Below, one piece after another: positions 33,263 through 41,126 of a stretch of DNA of 64,000 nucleotides (its first letter is position 1; every line of letters begins with the position of its first letter). The notes beneath the pieces are model-generated. The model was not told the origin of the DNA, did not search any database, and saw only the letters and a list, made by a program, of their open reading frames with translations. The stretch spans positions 806,001 through 870,000 of the forward strand of contig CBDETA010000004.1 of the NCBI GenBank assembly GCA_965242785.1, given 5' to 3'. The stretch comes from Maricaulis sp965242785. Its GTDB lineage: Bacteria > Pseudomonadota > Alphaproteobacteria > Caulobacterales > Maricaulaceae. Both the position numbers and the translations under genes were made by a program.

Positions 33263-34963
33263 TCAGGCGGCCCGGTGTTGGGAAGTGTCCAGCTGTTTCA
33301 TCAATTGCTGGATCCCCTTCAGCTTGGTCCGGCCCTCCTCCGACAGGGTCTCCTCGTGGGAGACGGCTGCCTTGAGATGGCGCACCGCGCGCGACTGGGC
33401 GTCCTGGCTGCAGCGGCCCAGCGGCAGGGCGCCGGCCGTGGCCAGGCGCAAAAGGGCGGTCGCCTTGTCCAGGCCCGGGCGATCGCCGGCCTCGACCATG
33501 TTGAGGATCTTGCTCTCGTCGATGATCTTCATGCCCAGCGTGTCGAAACTGCCGGCCAGTTCAGCCTTGTCCGACTTGGGATAGGTGCCACGCAGCACCT
33601 TGGATTGGAGGGCCGTCAGGGCGGCCAGGCGTTCCAGCGGCTTGCCGTCGCCGCGCACAAAATGGCTTTCCGCCTGGGAGCTGCCGACAATCGTGCGGAC
33701 ATAGCCGGCGAGCTTGGACTTGTTGGTCTCGCCGACGAGGTTTTCCTCCAGAGACAGCAGGCGCTCGATCTCCTCATTGGTGTCTCGGGCATGGCGCAGC
33801 AGCTCGTCGATCACTTCCGGCTGCAGGAGGCGCGAGGACCGGGCCGAGAAGGCCTTGATCAGTGCGTCGGCAGGCAGGAGGTTGTCGGCGACGATGACCA
33901 GACGGCTGGCCAGGTCGCGGGCCAGGCGGACTTCTTCGCGCACGCTGGTCGGGCGGAGACGTGCCGGACGCTCCAGTTCCTTCAGCAGCGTGCCGGCAAT
34001 GACCGTGCGGCAAGCCTCGAAATTGAGGGGCTTGACCTTCTTCGCCAGACGCTTCGCGGCGGAGGGGGCCAGGTCCAGCGCGTCGGCTGAATGGTCGCCG
34101 TCGAACAGGCAGGCCAGGCGCTCCAGCGTTTCGCCCAGGTCCTTGCACTGGCCCAGAAGGGCATCTCGGCCGGCGTCGAAACTGATCACTTCGGCGATAT
34201 AGGCGTCCACTTCGGCCAGGGCGAAGGCGCGTGCCTCCTCGCCTTCGGGCGGGGCGTCGGACATGTCCAGAAGGGCTTCCAGCTTGTCGCCGAACTTGCG
34301 TTCATGGCGCAGGCGGTCGGCCATGGCGGCGCGCAGCGAATAGGCGCGCTTGTCCCTGGCGAAAATCTCGTCGGCAATCTCGGCAAACTTCGCCTTCTTG
34401 GGAAACTCCGGCAGCCGCTCATTGCGGGCGTCCTGATAGATCCGGCCCAAGGCTTTCTGAACCAGCTCGTTGAGCTGTTTGACAAAGCCCTGGACGTTGG
34501 CGTCGCTGTCGCGTGCGCTCGCCACCGCGACTTTCTGGACCGCGTGCTGGAGTTCCGTGCCGGAAGCTTCCAGATTCTCGACCAGGTCGGCGCGGTGCAA
34601 CAATTCCATCGGAACGGCCTGGACGCGCTCGAGCCAGCCCGACAGCACCCGGCGGATGGTGTCGCGGGCATGGGGTTTGGACAGGTCTTCCGGTGTCAGG
34701 CAGGGCAGGCGGGCTTCGGCGGTCTTCTCCTTGACGTCGCCCATCTTCTCCTGGCCGGCCTCGAAAATCGGCACGGACCGGAAGGCGCGCTTGGCCTCAT
34801 CATAGGTTTCCTTGGTGACCCGGACCGAGCCGTCCTTGTTCTTGGCAGCCAGATTGTGCGCCTTGCGGATCGCGGTATCGCGATCATCGCAGGCTTCTGA
34901 GAGAGCCCAGCCGGCCTTCCTGTTCTTCTTGAAGAAGATTTCGTAGTGGATCTTGCCGGACAT
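33263..34963 (-). CDS. Hypothetical 566-residue helical protein divergent from chvI
   Basis: A cytoplasmic-looking, mostly alpha-helical protein with no signal or membrane segment and no family I can name. The first 90 residues (KIHYEIFFKKNRKAGWALSE and an Asp/Lys-rich stretch) look like a small alpha/beta module; the rest is a long series of charged amphipathic helices. It reads intact with normal codon use. It lies 171 bases from the divergent chvI, so the intergenic region may hold promoters for both, which raises the question of ChvI control. Confidence 0.6.
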   Translation of the reverse strand: MSGKIHYEIFFKKNRKAGWALSEACDDRDTAIRKAHNLAAKNKDGSVRVTKETYDEAKRAFRSVPIFEAGQEKMGDVKEKTAEARLPCLTPEDLSKPHARDTIRRVLSGWLERVQAVPMELLHRADLVENLEASGTELQHAVQKVAVASARDSDANVQGFVKQLNELVQKALGRIYQDARNERLPEFPKKAKFAEIADEIFARDKRAYSLRAAMADRLRHERKFGDKLEALLDMSDAPPEGEEARAFALAEVDAYIAEVISFDAGRDALLGQCKDLGETLERLACLFDGDHSADALDLAPSAAKRLAKKVKPLNFEACRTVIAGTLLKELERPARLRPTSVREEVRLARDLASRLVIVADNLLPADALIKAFSARSSRLLQPEVIDELLRHARDTNEEIERLLSLEENLVGETNKSKLAGYVRTIVGSSQAESHFVRGDGKPLERLAALTALQSKVLRGTYPKSDKAELAGSFDTLGMKIIDESKILNMVEAGDRPGLDKATALLRLATAGALPLGRCSQDAQSRAVRHLKAAVSHEETLSEEGRTKLKGIQQLMKQLDTSQHRAA

Positions 34964-35134
34964 GCACCAACTCCCCGAAACACGTCATAGTGGCATGCAG
35001 ACACTTAAAACCCTGTGAACCATGGGAAGAATTCGGCACCGGCGCTTGGCGCATCGCACAAGGCATGTCTAAAGTTGCCACAATTGGGGTTTCGACTGCG
35101 CATTCCTGTAAGGCGCGCAATGTCCGGAGACAGC

Positions 35135-35845
35135 ATGGCGACAATCGCACTGGTCGATGACGACGAGAACATCATCACTTCGGTTTCCATCTTTCTGGAA
35201 GGCGAAGGCTATAATGTCCGAACCTATAATGACGGGGCCTCGGCGCTGACCGCCTTGGCCGATGATCCGCCGGATCTGGGCATTTTTGACATCAAGATGC
35301 CGCGCATGGACGGTCTGGAACTGCTGCGCCGCCTGCGTCAGTCCTCCAACCTGCCGGTGATCTTCCTCACCTCCAAGGATGACGAGTTCGATGAGGCGCT
35401 GGGGCTCAATCTGGGGGCCGACGATTATATCACTAAACCCTTCTCCCAGCGCCTGCTGGGCGAGCGGGTCAAGGCGGTGTTGCGGCGGGCGCGCGGCGCG
35501 GGCGACGGCGCTTCGCCGGCAGGTCTGGAGCCGGGCGACAGCAAGCCGCTGGAACGCGGCAGCCTGCTGCTCGATCCCAATCGTCATGCCTGTTCCTGGA
35601 AGGGCGAGCCGGTCCGTCTGACGGTGACGGAGTTCCTCATCCTGCAGGCGCTGGCAACGCGCCCGGGCTATGTGAAGAGCCGCGACAACCTGATGGACGC
35701 GGCCTATGACGATCAGGTCTATGTCGACGACCGCACGATCGACAGCCACATCAAGCGCGTGCGCAAGAAATTCCGTGAAGTGGACAAGACGTTTGACGCG
35801 ATCGAGACACTTTACGGGGTGGGGTACCGCTATAAGGAAGATTGA
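35135..35845 (+). CDS. chvI: Response regulator ChvI
   Basis: An OmpR/PhoB-type regulator of 236 residues. The receiver has the acidic pocket VDDDEN, the phospho-acceptor Asp52 in IFDIKMPRMDG, and Lys in TKPFS. A winged-helix DNA-binding domain follows, ending TLYGVGYRYKED. ChvI responds to envelope and acid stress in alphaproteobacteria and is essential or important in many. An earlier ATG (35120) exists, but CGGAGA is well spaced for ATG 35135 and MATIALVDDDEN is the usual start. It is followed by the kinase gene chvG and the PTS genes, the usual alphaproteobacterial order. Confidence 0.95.
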   Translation: MATIALVDDDENIITSVSIFLEGEGYNVRTYNDGASALTALADDPPDLGIFDIKMPRMDGLELLRRLRQSSNLPVIFLTSKDDEFDEALGLNLGADDYITKPFSQRLLGERVKAVLRRARGAGDGASPAGLEPGDSKPLERGSLLLDPNRHACSWKGEPVRLTVTEFLILQALATRPGYVKSRDNLMDAAYDDQVYVDDRTIDSHIKRVRKKFREVDKTFDAIETLYGVGYRYKED

Positions 35846-37478
35846 CGCGGACACCTGGCGTGCCGGGCTGCGCCGGGCCGGACAGGTCCTGCGCAATCTG
35901 ACGCCGCGTCCGTCATCCCGCCTGGCCCAGCTGATCATGGTGGCGAATTTCGTCGCCCTGGGCGTGCTGGTCGTCGGGATGATGGCGCTGACCGAAACGC
36001 GGCGGGGCCTGGTCAACGCCAAGCTCGACTCGCTGCGCGCCCAGGGTGAACTCATTGCCAATGTGCTGGCCGAGGGCGCGTCCGACGGCGCGCCCGCGCC
36101 GCGTCTGCGCAATGATGATGCCCGCGCCATCCTGCGCCAGCTCTATGTGCCAGAAGAAAGTCGCGTCCTGGTCTTCGACAAGGGCGGATCGATCGTGGCC
36201 GACAGCCACCTTCTGGCCGACGTGTTCGAGGAAAGTGAACTGCCGCCGCCGGGACAGCCCGGTCAGGACCTCGCCGACACCGCCCGCACTCTGCCCAACC
36301 GGGTGCTCGACGGTTTCTCCAACCTCCTGCGCTCGTCCGAGGAACGGGCGGCGCTGGACCGGAATCTGCTGGAAGAGGTTCAGGCCGTGATCGCCGGCGA
36401 AACCGTTCAGGGCGTCCGACGCGAGCTGGACGGTCGGCGCGTTGTGTCGGTGTCGATCCCGATCCAGCCGGTCCGGGCCGTGGTCGGCGTCGTGACGATC
36501 GAGTCCTACGATCTCGACCGGCTGATCGAGGCGGAACGCCGGGCGCTCTTGCCTTTCATGCTGATTGCCGCCCTGGTCACCGCCATGTCCTCGCTGGCCC
36601 TGACGGTTTTCATCGCCCGGCCGATCCGCCGTCTGGCGCGGGCCGCGCGCGAGGCCCGGCGGGCCGGAGGGCGGCGTGTCACCATGCCGGACCTGCGCTC
36701 GCGCAATGACGAGATCGGCGAGCTGGGTGTCGCACTCTATGACATGACCGAGGCGCTCTATGACCGGCTGGATGCCATCGAGAGCTTTGCCGCCGACGTG
36801 GCCCATGAGCTGAAAAATCCGCTGACCTCGATCCGTTCGGCCGTGGAGGTCCTGCCCAAGGCCAAGGATGACGAGCGGCGGGACCGGCTGCTGGCGGTGA
36901 TTGCAGCCGATGTCCAGCGCCTGGACCGGCTGATCACCGACATCTCCAAGGCCTCGCGGGTCGATGCCGAACTGGCGCGCGAGGATGTTGCCCGCTTCGA
37001 CCTGTCCCGCATGCTGGTCGATCTGGCGGAGACCTATCATGAGGCCGGTCGCACCGGCGTGCGCATCGAGGTCGAGAAGACCGTGCGCAACGGCTTCGTC
37101 CAGGGACGTGATGGCCCGCTGGGGCAGGTTTTCCGCAATCTGATCGACAATGCCATCACTTTCTCACCGGCAGACGGGACGATCCGCATCCGTCTGGTCC
37201 GCGGACATCGTCACGGCCAGCCCAGCCTGCTGGTGCTTGTCGAAGATGAAGGGCCGGGCATCCCCGAAGACAATCTGGAAACCGTGTTCGAGCGTTTCTA
37301 TACGGAGCGCCCGAAGGGAGCGGCCTTCGGGACCCATTCCGGACTGGGCCTGGCGATTTCTCGCCAGATCGTGCAAGCGCATGGCGGACGGATTATCGCA
37401 TCCAACCGAAGGGGCCCGGATGGCGAAGTTGCGGGTGCCTGCTTCACGGTGGAGCTTCCGGCGGCGACGGGCGACTGA
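35793..37478 (+). CDS. chvG: Sensor histidine kinase ChvG (start uncertain)
   Basis: A membrane kinase with a basic cytoplasmic N-terminus, a first helix (MVANFVALGVLVVGMMAL), a periplasmic sensor, a second helix (FMLIAALVTAMSSLALTVFI), HAMP, and HisKA (VAHELKNPLTSIRSAV; His338 counted from 35793). The ATPase core has NLIDNAI, EDEGPGIP and SGLGLAISRQI. It phosphorylates ChvI. No ATG, GTG or TTG lies between the chvI stop and 35937. The nearest conventional upstream codon is TTG 35793, inside chvI; ATT 35841 (overlapping the chvI TGA) is another option. ATG 35937 would lose the cytoplasmic N-terminus. Confidence 0.9.
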   Translation: MTRSRHFTGWGTAIRKIDADTWRAGLRRAGQVLRNLTPRPSSRLAQLIMVANFVALGVLVVGMMALTETRRGLVNAKLDSLRAQGELIANVLAEGASDGAPAPRLRNDDARAILRQLYVPEESRVLVFDKGGSIVADSHLLADVFEESELPPPGQPGQDLADTARTLPNRVLDGFSNLLRSSEERAALDRNLLEEVQAVIAGETVQGVRRELDGRRVVSVSIPIQPVRAVVGVVTIESYDLDRLIEAERRALLPFMLIAALVTAMSSLALTVFIARPIRRLARAAREARRAGGRRVTMPDLRSRNDEIGELGVALYDMTEALYDRLDAIESFAADVAHELKNPLTSIRSAVEVLPKAKDDERRDRLLAVIAADVQRLDRLITDISKASRVDAELAREDVARFDLSRMLVDLAETYHEAGRTGVRIEVEKTVRNGFVQGRDGPLGQVFRNLIDNAITFSPADGTIRIRLVRGHRHGQPSLLVLVEDEGPGIPEDNLETVFERFYTERPKGAAFGTHSGLGLAISRQIVQAHGGRIIASNRRGPDGEVAGACFTVELPAATGD

Positions 37479-37535
37479 CAATTTGCGGCGTCAATTGCAA
37501 AAAGACGCTTTCCCGACATCCAAAGCCGCGTTTAG

Positions 37536-37952
37536 ATGATCCGCATGATCGGAGTTGTCGTCGTATCCCATGGCCGTCTGGCCGACGAATTCGTGGCTGC
37601 CACAGAACATGTGGTCGGCCCGATGGATGCGTTCCTCGCCGTCTGTATCGGCCCGGACGACGATATGGAAAAGCGCCGGGCCGATATTCGCCAGGCCATT
37701 GCCGATACCGATCGTGGTGAAGGCGTGCTGGTGCTCACCGACATGTTCGGCGGAACGCCGTCCAATCTGGCGATTTCCCTGCTGGAGGCCGGCAAGGTCG
37801 AAGTGATTGCGGGTGTGAACCTGCCGATGCTGATCAAGCTGGCCGAAGCCCGTTCCCGCGCCGATCTCGACAGCCTGGCCCGCATGGGCCAGGACGCCGG
37901 CAAGCGCTACATCGCCATTGCCTCGGATGTCCTCGAAGGGGCCGGCAAGTGA
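37536..37952 (+). CDS. PTS EIIA-Man-type protein of the nitrogen-type PTS
   Basis: A 138-residue EIIA of the mannose class with the phospho-accepting His12 in VVVVSHGRLADEF and the LVLTDMFGGTPSN signature. In alphaproteobacteria it takes phosphate from HPr and serves a regulatory rather than a transport PTS. It lies 57 bases after chvG. In most relatives hprK, the HPr kinase/phosphorylase gene, stands exactly in this gap; here it is missing. The HPr gene overlaps its 3' end. Confidence 0.94.
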   Translation: MIRMIGVVVVSHGRLADEFVAATEHVVGPMDAFLAVCIGPDDDMEKRRADIRQAIADTDRGEGVLVLTDMFGGTPSNLAISLLEAGKVEVIAGVNLPMLIKLAEARSRADLDSLARMGQDAGKRYIAIASDVLEGAGK

Positions 37953-38224
37953 ACCAGGTCGCGCGACGGGTCATGATCTGCAATGCGCGTGGCCTGCATG
38001 CCCGCGCCGCAGCGAAATTCGTCGAGATGGCTCAAGGGTTTGATGCCGAAATCCATGTCTCGCGCGACGGGGAGACCGTGAGTGCGGATTCCATCATGGA
38101 ACTGCTGATGCTGGCGGCGGCGAAGGGGTCCGAAATCGGGATCGAGACCTCCGGTCCGGATGCTGAGCGTGCAGCCGACTCTCTGGTCGACCTGGTCGCC
38201 GCCGGTTTCCACGAAACCGACTGA
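37949..38224 (+). CDS. ptsH: HPr phosphocarrier protein
   Basis: A 91-residue HPr with the phospho-His in NARGLHARAAAKF (His17) and a Ser in the regulatory-site motif SADSIMELLML (Ser48, matching Ser46 of standard HPr). The start is GTG 37949, overlapping the EIIA stop by GTGA. HPr links EI(Ntr) to the EIIA proteins. The regulatory serine is kept even though hprK is not in the cluster. A terminator follows. Confidence 0.95.
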   Translation: MNQVARRVMICNARGLHARAAAKFVEMAQGFDAEIHVSRDGETVSADSIMELLMLAAAKGSEIGIETSGPDAERAADSLVDLVAAGFHETD

Positions 38225-38246
38225 AGACCCGAGCACGCTGGTCACG

Positions 38247-38280
38247 AAAAAGCCCGCACCATCAGGCGCGGGCTTTGTTG
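38247..38280. terminator. Intrinsic terminator after ptsH
   Basis: AAGCCCGC and GCGGGCTT form a stem with a short loop, preceded by AAAAA and followed by a short T/G run. It can serve the convergent acidic membrane-protein gene as well. Confidence 0.8.
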
Positions 38281-38301
38281 CGTGTAGGCTGGAGAACGCG
38301 A

Positions 38302-40224
38302 TCAGCTGCGGTCTTCCCCGTCCAGTTCCAGCTCCGGCGCATCCGGGGCCAGATCACCGGCTGGTCCGGATGTCACCATCGGATCCGGCCCGTCCGCCAT
38401 CAGCGGGTCGTCGATGATGGGCATGTCCCTTCGGCCGGCCGCCTCCACCGCTTCGGCCACCCGGGACTCGACCCCCTGCAGGGCGTCCGAGGGAGCGTCC
38501 GTCGGTGCGTCCGTGGGTTCCGGACTGTCAGCTTCGGCGACATCGGATGCGGTTTCTTCGGCGGCCAGCGCCTCAGACTCGAGCGGAACTGACGGGGCGG
38601 CGTCTTCCGGGCCCTGCTCTGCCGCAGAGGGAATTGAAGGCGTCGCCTCCTCAGTTTGTGGCGTCTGACGGGTCGGGCGGGCCGGCATGGGCGGGGGCGG
38701 TGCCAGGGCCATGGTCCGCTCGTCGTCGATGTCGATCGCCTGCGCGACCGTCTCGGCGTCTGCTGGCGTTTCGGCAGGCGCGCCCGCCTGCTCGGTCGCG
38801 CTCAACGCCGCAGCTGCGGCGACCGCTTCCAGACTGGGGAGGTCGTCGTCCTCCTCGGCAGCAGCCGGTGCCAGGGGCGCGATCGCTTCTTCCTGCGCGT
38901 CTGCAACGGTCTCGTCGTCGTCCGCTTCGCCGGCATCCGCCGCGTCGACAGTCTCGGCGGTGGCTTCAGCGTCTTCTGCGTCCGCAACCAGGGGCTCATC
39001 AGATTCATCGCTGGTCGAGTCGTCCGCGGTAGCCGTTCTGGCCTCGACCGCCTCAACAACCTCAACCGCTTCCGGCGTGTCGGACGTGTCCTCGCCGGCC
39101 TCATCCTCCGCCGCTTCGGCCTCACCAGAGGCAGCCGTGTCCGCAGCTGCGACGGTATCATCCTCGACGGGCTCAGCGTCGATCGTCGGCGGCAGTTCGA
39201 CAGGCGGGCTGGCTTCGGCCTCGCCATTGGCCGCGTCATCGGCCGGATTGGCGGGCTCGGCTTCGGCCTGTGCTTCGGCGTCGTCCTGAATGTCACGCGC
39301 CATGGCCGGGCTGACTTCATCGCTCTGGGCCATGGCTGCTGCCGCTGCGATGGCCGTCACGGCGGCGTTCTCACTGACCCGCACGCCTTCCTGCGGCGGG
39401 TTGCGCAGGGCGTGCTCGGCGAGACGCTCCACGCGCGCATTGAAGCGGCCCGCATCGCGGATGCGATTGACCAGGCCACCAATCATGAAGAACAGCATCG
39501 CGCCACCGGCGATGGCCAATGTTGCAACCGGCGCACCGAGAATGGCGCCGCTGGCGAGGGCAAACAGCACCAGTGCCGGCATGTAGACCAAACGCCAGGA
39601 CCGAGCGGCAAAGGCGAGAAGGGTCAGCAGGGTGGCTCCCAGGGCCAGCCCCCATTCGGTCAGCTGGTCCGTCGCGATGACATTGAGTGCCGCGATCCCG
39701 TCCAGCAGGCCGCCCGGCAGGGTGGCTTCCAGCCGCCAGCCCGCCAGGGACGGCATCAGCATGTTGATCTCTGCAAATATGTTGGTGGCCGGAATGCCGG
39801 CCATCATCGGCCCGTTCAGCTCGGTCAGCAGGAAGTGCAGGTCCGGCCAGACAACAGCCAGCGCCGTCACCGCCAGCAGCAGCATGGACAGCCACCAGTT
39901 CAGCGAGCGCGTCACGCCCGTGCGGGCCAGAAGGGCGGTCGCATCCGGTGCGGCGCGCACCCAGACTTCGCGCGAGTGATTGACCAGAGCGACAGGGCGT
40001 GAGCGGCGATTGGGTCCGGACTGGACCCGCAGGACCGTGACATTGTCACCCGGTGCCAGCGCGCTCGTGCGCTCCATGAGGCGGACGTCGTGGTCTATGC
40101 CGTCATCGTCGCGAACCCGCCCGGTTGCGGCATCCGATGCCGCGACTTCCCCCGACACGGTATAAAAGTCGATCCGGCGGGCCCCGAAACCCTGTCCGGC
40201 ATGCGCTGTCGGCAACAAAGACAT
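38302..40224 (-). CDS. Large acidic membrane protein of unknown function
   Basis: A 640-residue protein in three parts. The N-terminus (1-100) is small and beta-rich (FYTVSGEVAASDAATGR, NVTVLRVQSG). The middle (about 108-265) holds four to five membrane helices. The C-terminal tail of about 350 residues is extremely rich in Ala, Glu and Asp and low in complexity, so probably disordered. I do not recognise a family. The N-terminal part resembles small domains seen in membrane-associated DUF3592-like proteins, but weakly. It is monocistronic by position, convergent with ptsH. Confidence 0.65.
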   Translation of the reverse strand: MSLLPTAHAGQGFGARRIDFYTVSGEVAASDAATGRVRDDDGIDHDVRLMERTSALAPGDNVTVLRVQSGPNRRSRPVALVNHSREVWVRAAPDATALLARTGVTRSLNWWLSMLLLAVTALAVVWPDLHFLLTELNGPMMAGIPATNIFAEINMLMPSLAGWRLEATLPGGLLDGIAALNVIATDQLTEWGLALGATLLTLLAFAARSWRLVYMPALVLFALASGAILGAPVATLAIAGGAMLFFMIGGLVNRIRDAGRFNARVERLAEHALRNPPQEGVRVSENAAVTAIAAAAAMAQSDEVSPAMARDIQDDAEAQAEAEPANPADDAANGEAEASPPVELPPTIDAEPVEDDTVAAADTAASGEAEAAEDEAGEDTSDTPEAVEVVEAVEARTATADDSTSDESDEPLVADAEDAEATAETVDAADAGEADDDETVADAQEEAIAPLAPAAAEEDDDLPSLEAVAAAAALSATEQAGAPAETPADAETVAQAIDIDDERTMALAPPPPMPARPTRQTPQTEEATPSIPSAAEQGPEDAAPSVPLESEALAAEETASDVAEADSPEPTDAPTDAPSDALQGVESRVAEAVEAAGRRDMPIIDDPLMADGPDPMVTSGPAGDLAPDAPELELDGEDRS

Positions 40225-40427
40225 GAAACAACTCGCCTCTTACAACATTTCGCCGCGCCGCATTGTCCCAATTCGGCCCGTCCCTCACCCAATTCAGGTC
40301 TGACTCTACAAGTTTGGGGCCGAAAACTGAACGCCTTAATCCTTTCTTCAAAAATTGTTCAACTTGCGTTCCGCCCTGACCTGCCGATCCCGCTTGTCTC
40401 TGCGGGGCGAGGCGTTAGCGTCGCGGC

Positions 40428-40874
40428 ATGCGCGTGACCTGCCTGCTCCTACTCCTGTTTCTGGCTGCCTGCTCCTCCCTGCCGGTGGATCTGACCCCGT
40501 CCGTCCTCGAGCGGCAGAGGGGGCCTTTCGTGCCGCGTGACGAATTGCCGGTGCCGCCAAATGTCGCCCGCCTCATCGGGCCCGATGATTGCCGCGGGTC
40601 GACGCTGGCGGCGGTATCCGCAGACATTCCCGACTATCCCCACAGTGCCTGGACGCAGGGTCGCCAGGGCTGGGTCGTGGTGCGCTTTGACGTATTGCCG
40701 GACGGCCAGGTCGACAATGTGCGCATTGCCCATGCCGTGCCGGACGGGCCGTTCAACCGGGCGAGCCGGCGGGCCGTGCGGGCCTGGCAGTTCCGTCCGC
40801 TTCAGGGCGCAGACTCCCTGCACAATTGCGTGGTTCTGTTCGAGTTCCGCGCGGGCGAAGTCAGTCTGCGGTGA
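40428..40874 (+). CDS. Lipoprotein with a TonB C-terminal domain
   Basis: A 148-residue protein with lipobox LAAC (Cys15) and a TonB_C-like domain from about residue 65: YPHSAWTQGRQGWVVVRFDVLPDGQVDNVRI, then FNRASRRAVRAWQFRP. Classical TonB has an inner-membrane helix and a Pro-rich spacer; neither is present. A lipid-anchored form could not draw energy from ExbBD in the usual way, so it may be an adaptor or cell-wall-binding relative. Two Cys in the domain (DDCRGS and HNCVVL) may pair. Confidence 0.75.
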   Translation: MRVTCLLLLLFLAACSSLPVDLTPSVLERQRGPFVPRDELPVPPNVARLIGPDDCRGSTLAAVSADIPDYPHSAWTQGRQGWVVVRFDVLPDGQVDNVRIAHAVPDGPFNRASRRAVRAWQFRPLQGADSLHNCVVLFEFRAGEVSLR

Positions 40875-41126
40875 GACCGGGGCCGACGGCTTTCCACATC
40901 TTCCTGCAGTCTCTGTCGAGACCCGGTCCGGCAGGCGAAGCAGATGCTTCCCGCAGGGTTTTCTGCCATCTTGTCCACGACTGAAACCGAAAGCTGGGCG
41001 TGGCATCCATAACTTATTAGGATTTTGGCTGCGGCAGCCATCGCCCGAGAGTCCCCGCACCGGTATCATGGTGATTCGTGAGGGCCTTTCGGCAGGATGG
41101 GGCGGGTCCGCACCCAGGGCGTGAAC

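Noticed and set aside
38656..40002. A 448-codon plus-strand frame.
   Set aside because: It is a shadow of the biased Ala/Glu/Asp codons of the acidic membrane protein and has no domain.
41049..41053. A GANTC methylation site (GAGTC) before divL.
   Set aside because: The site is only five bases long and can occur by chance; no GcrA-type context was found.
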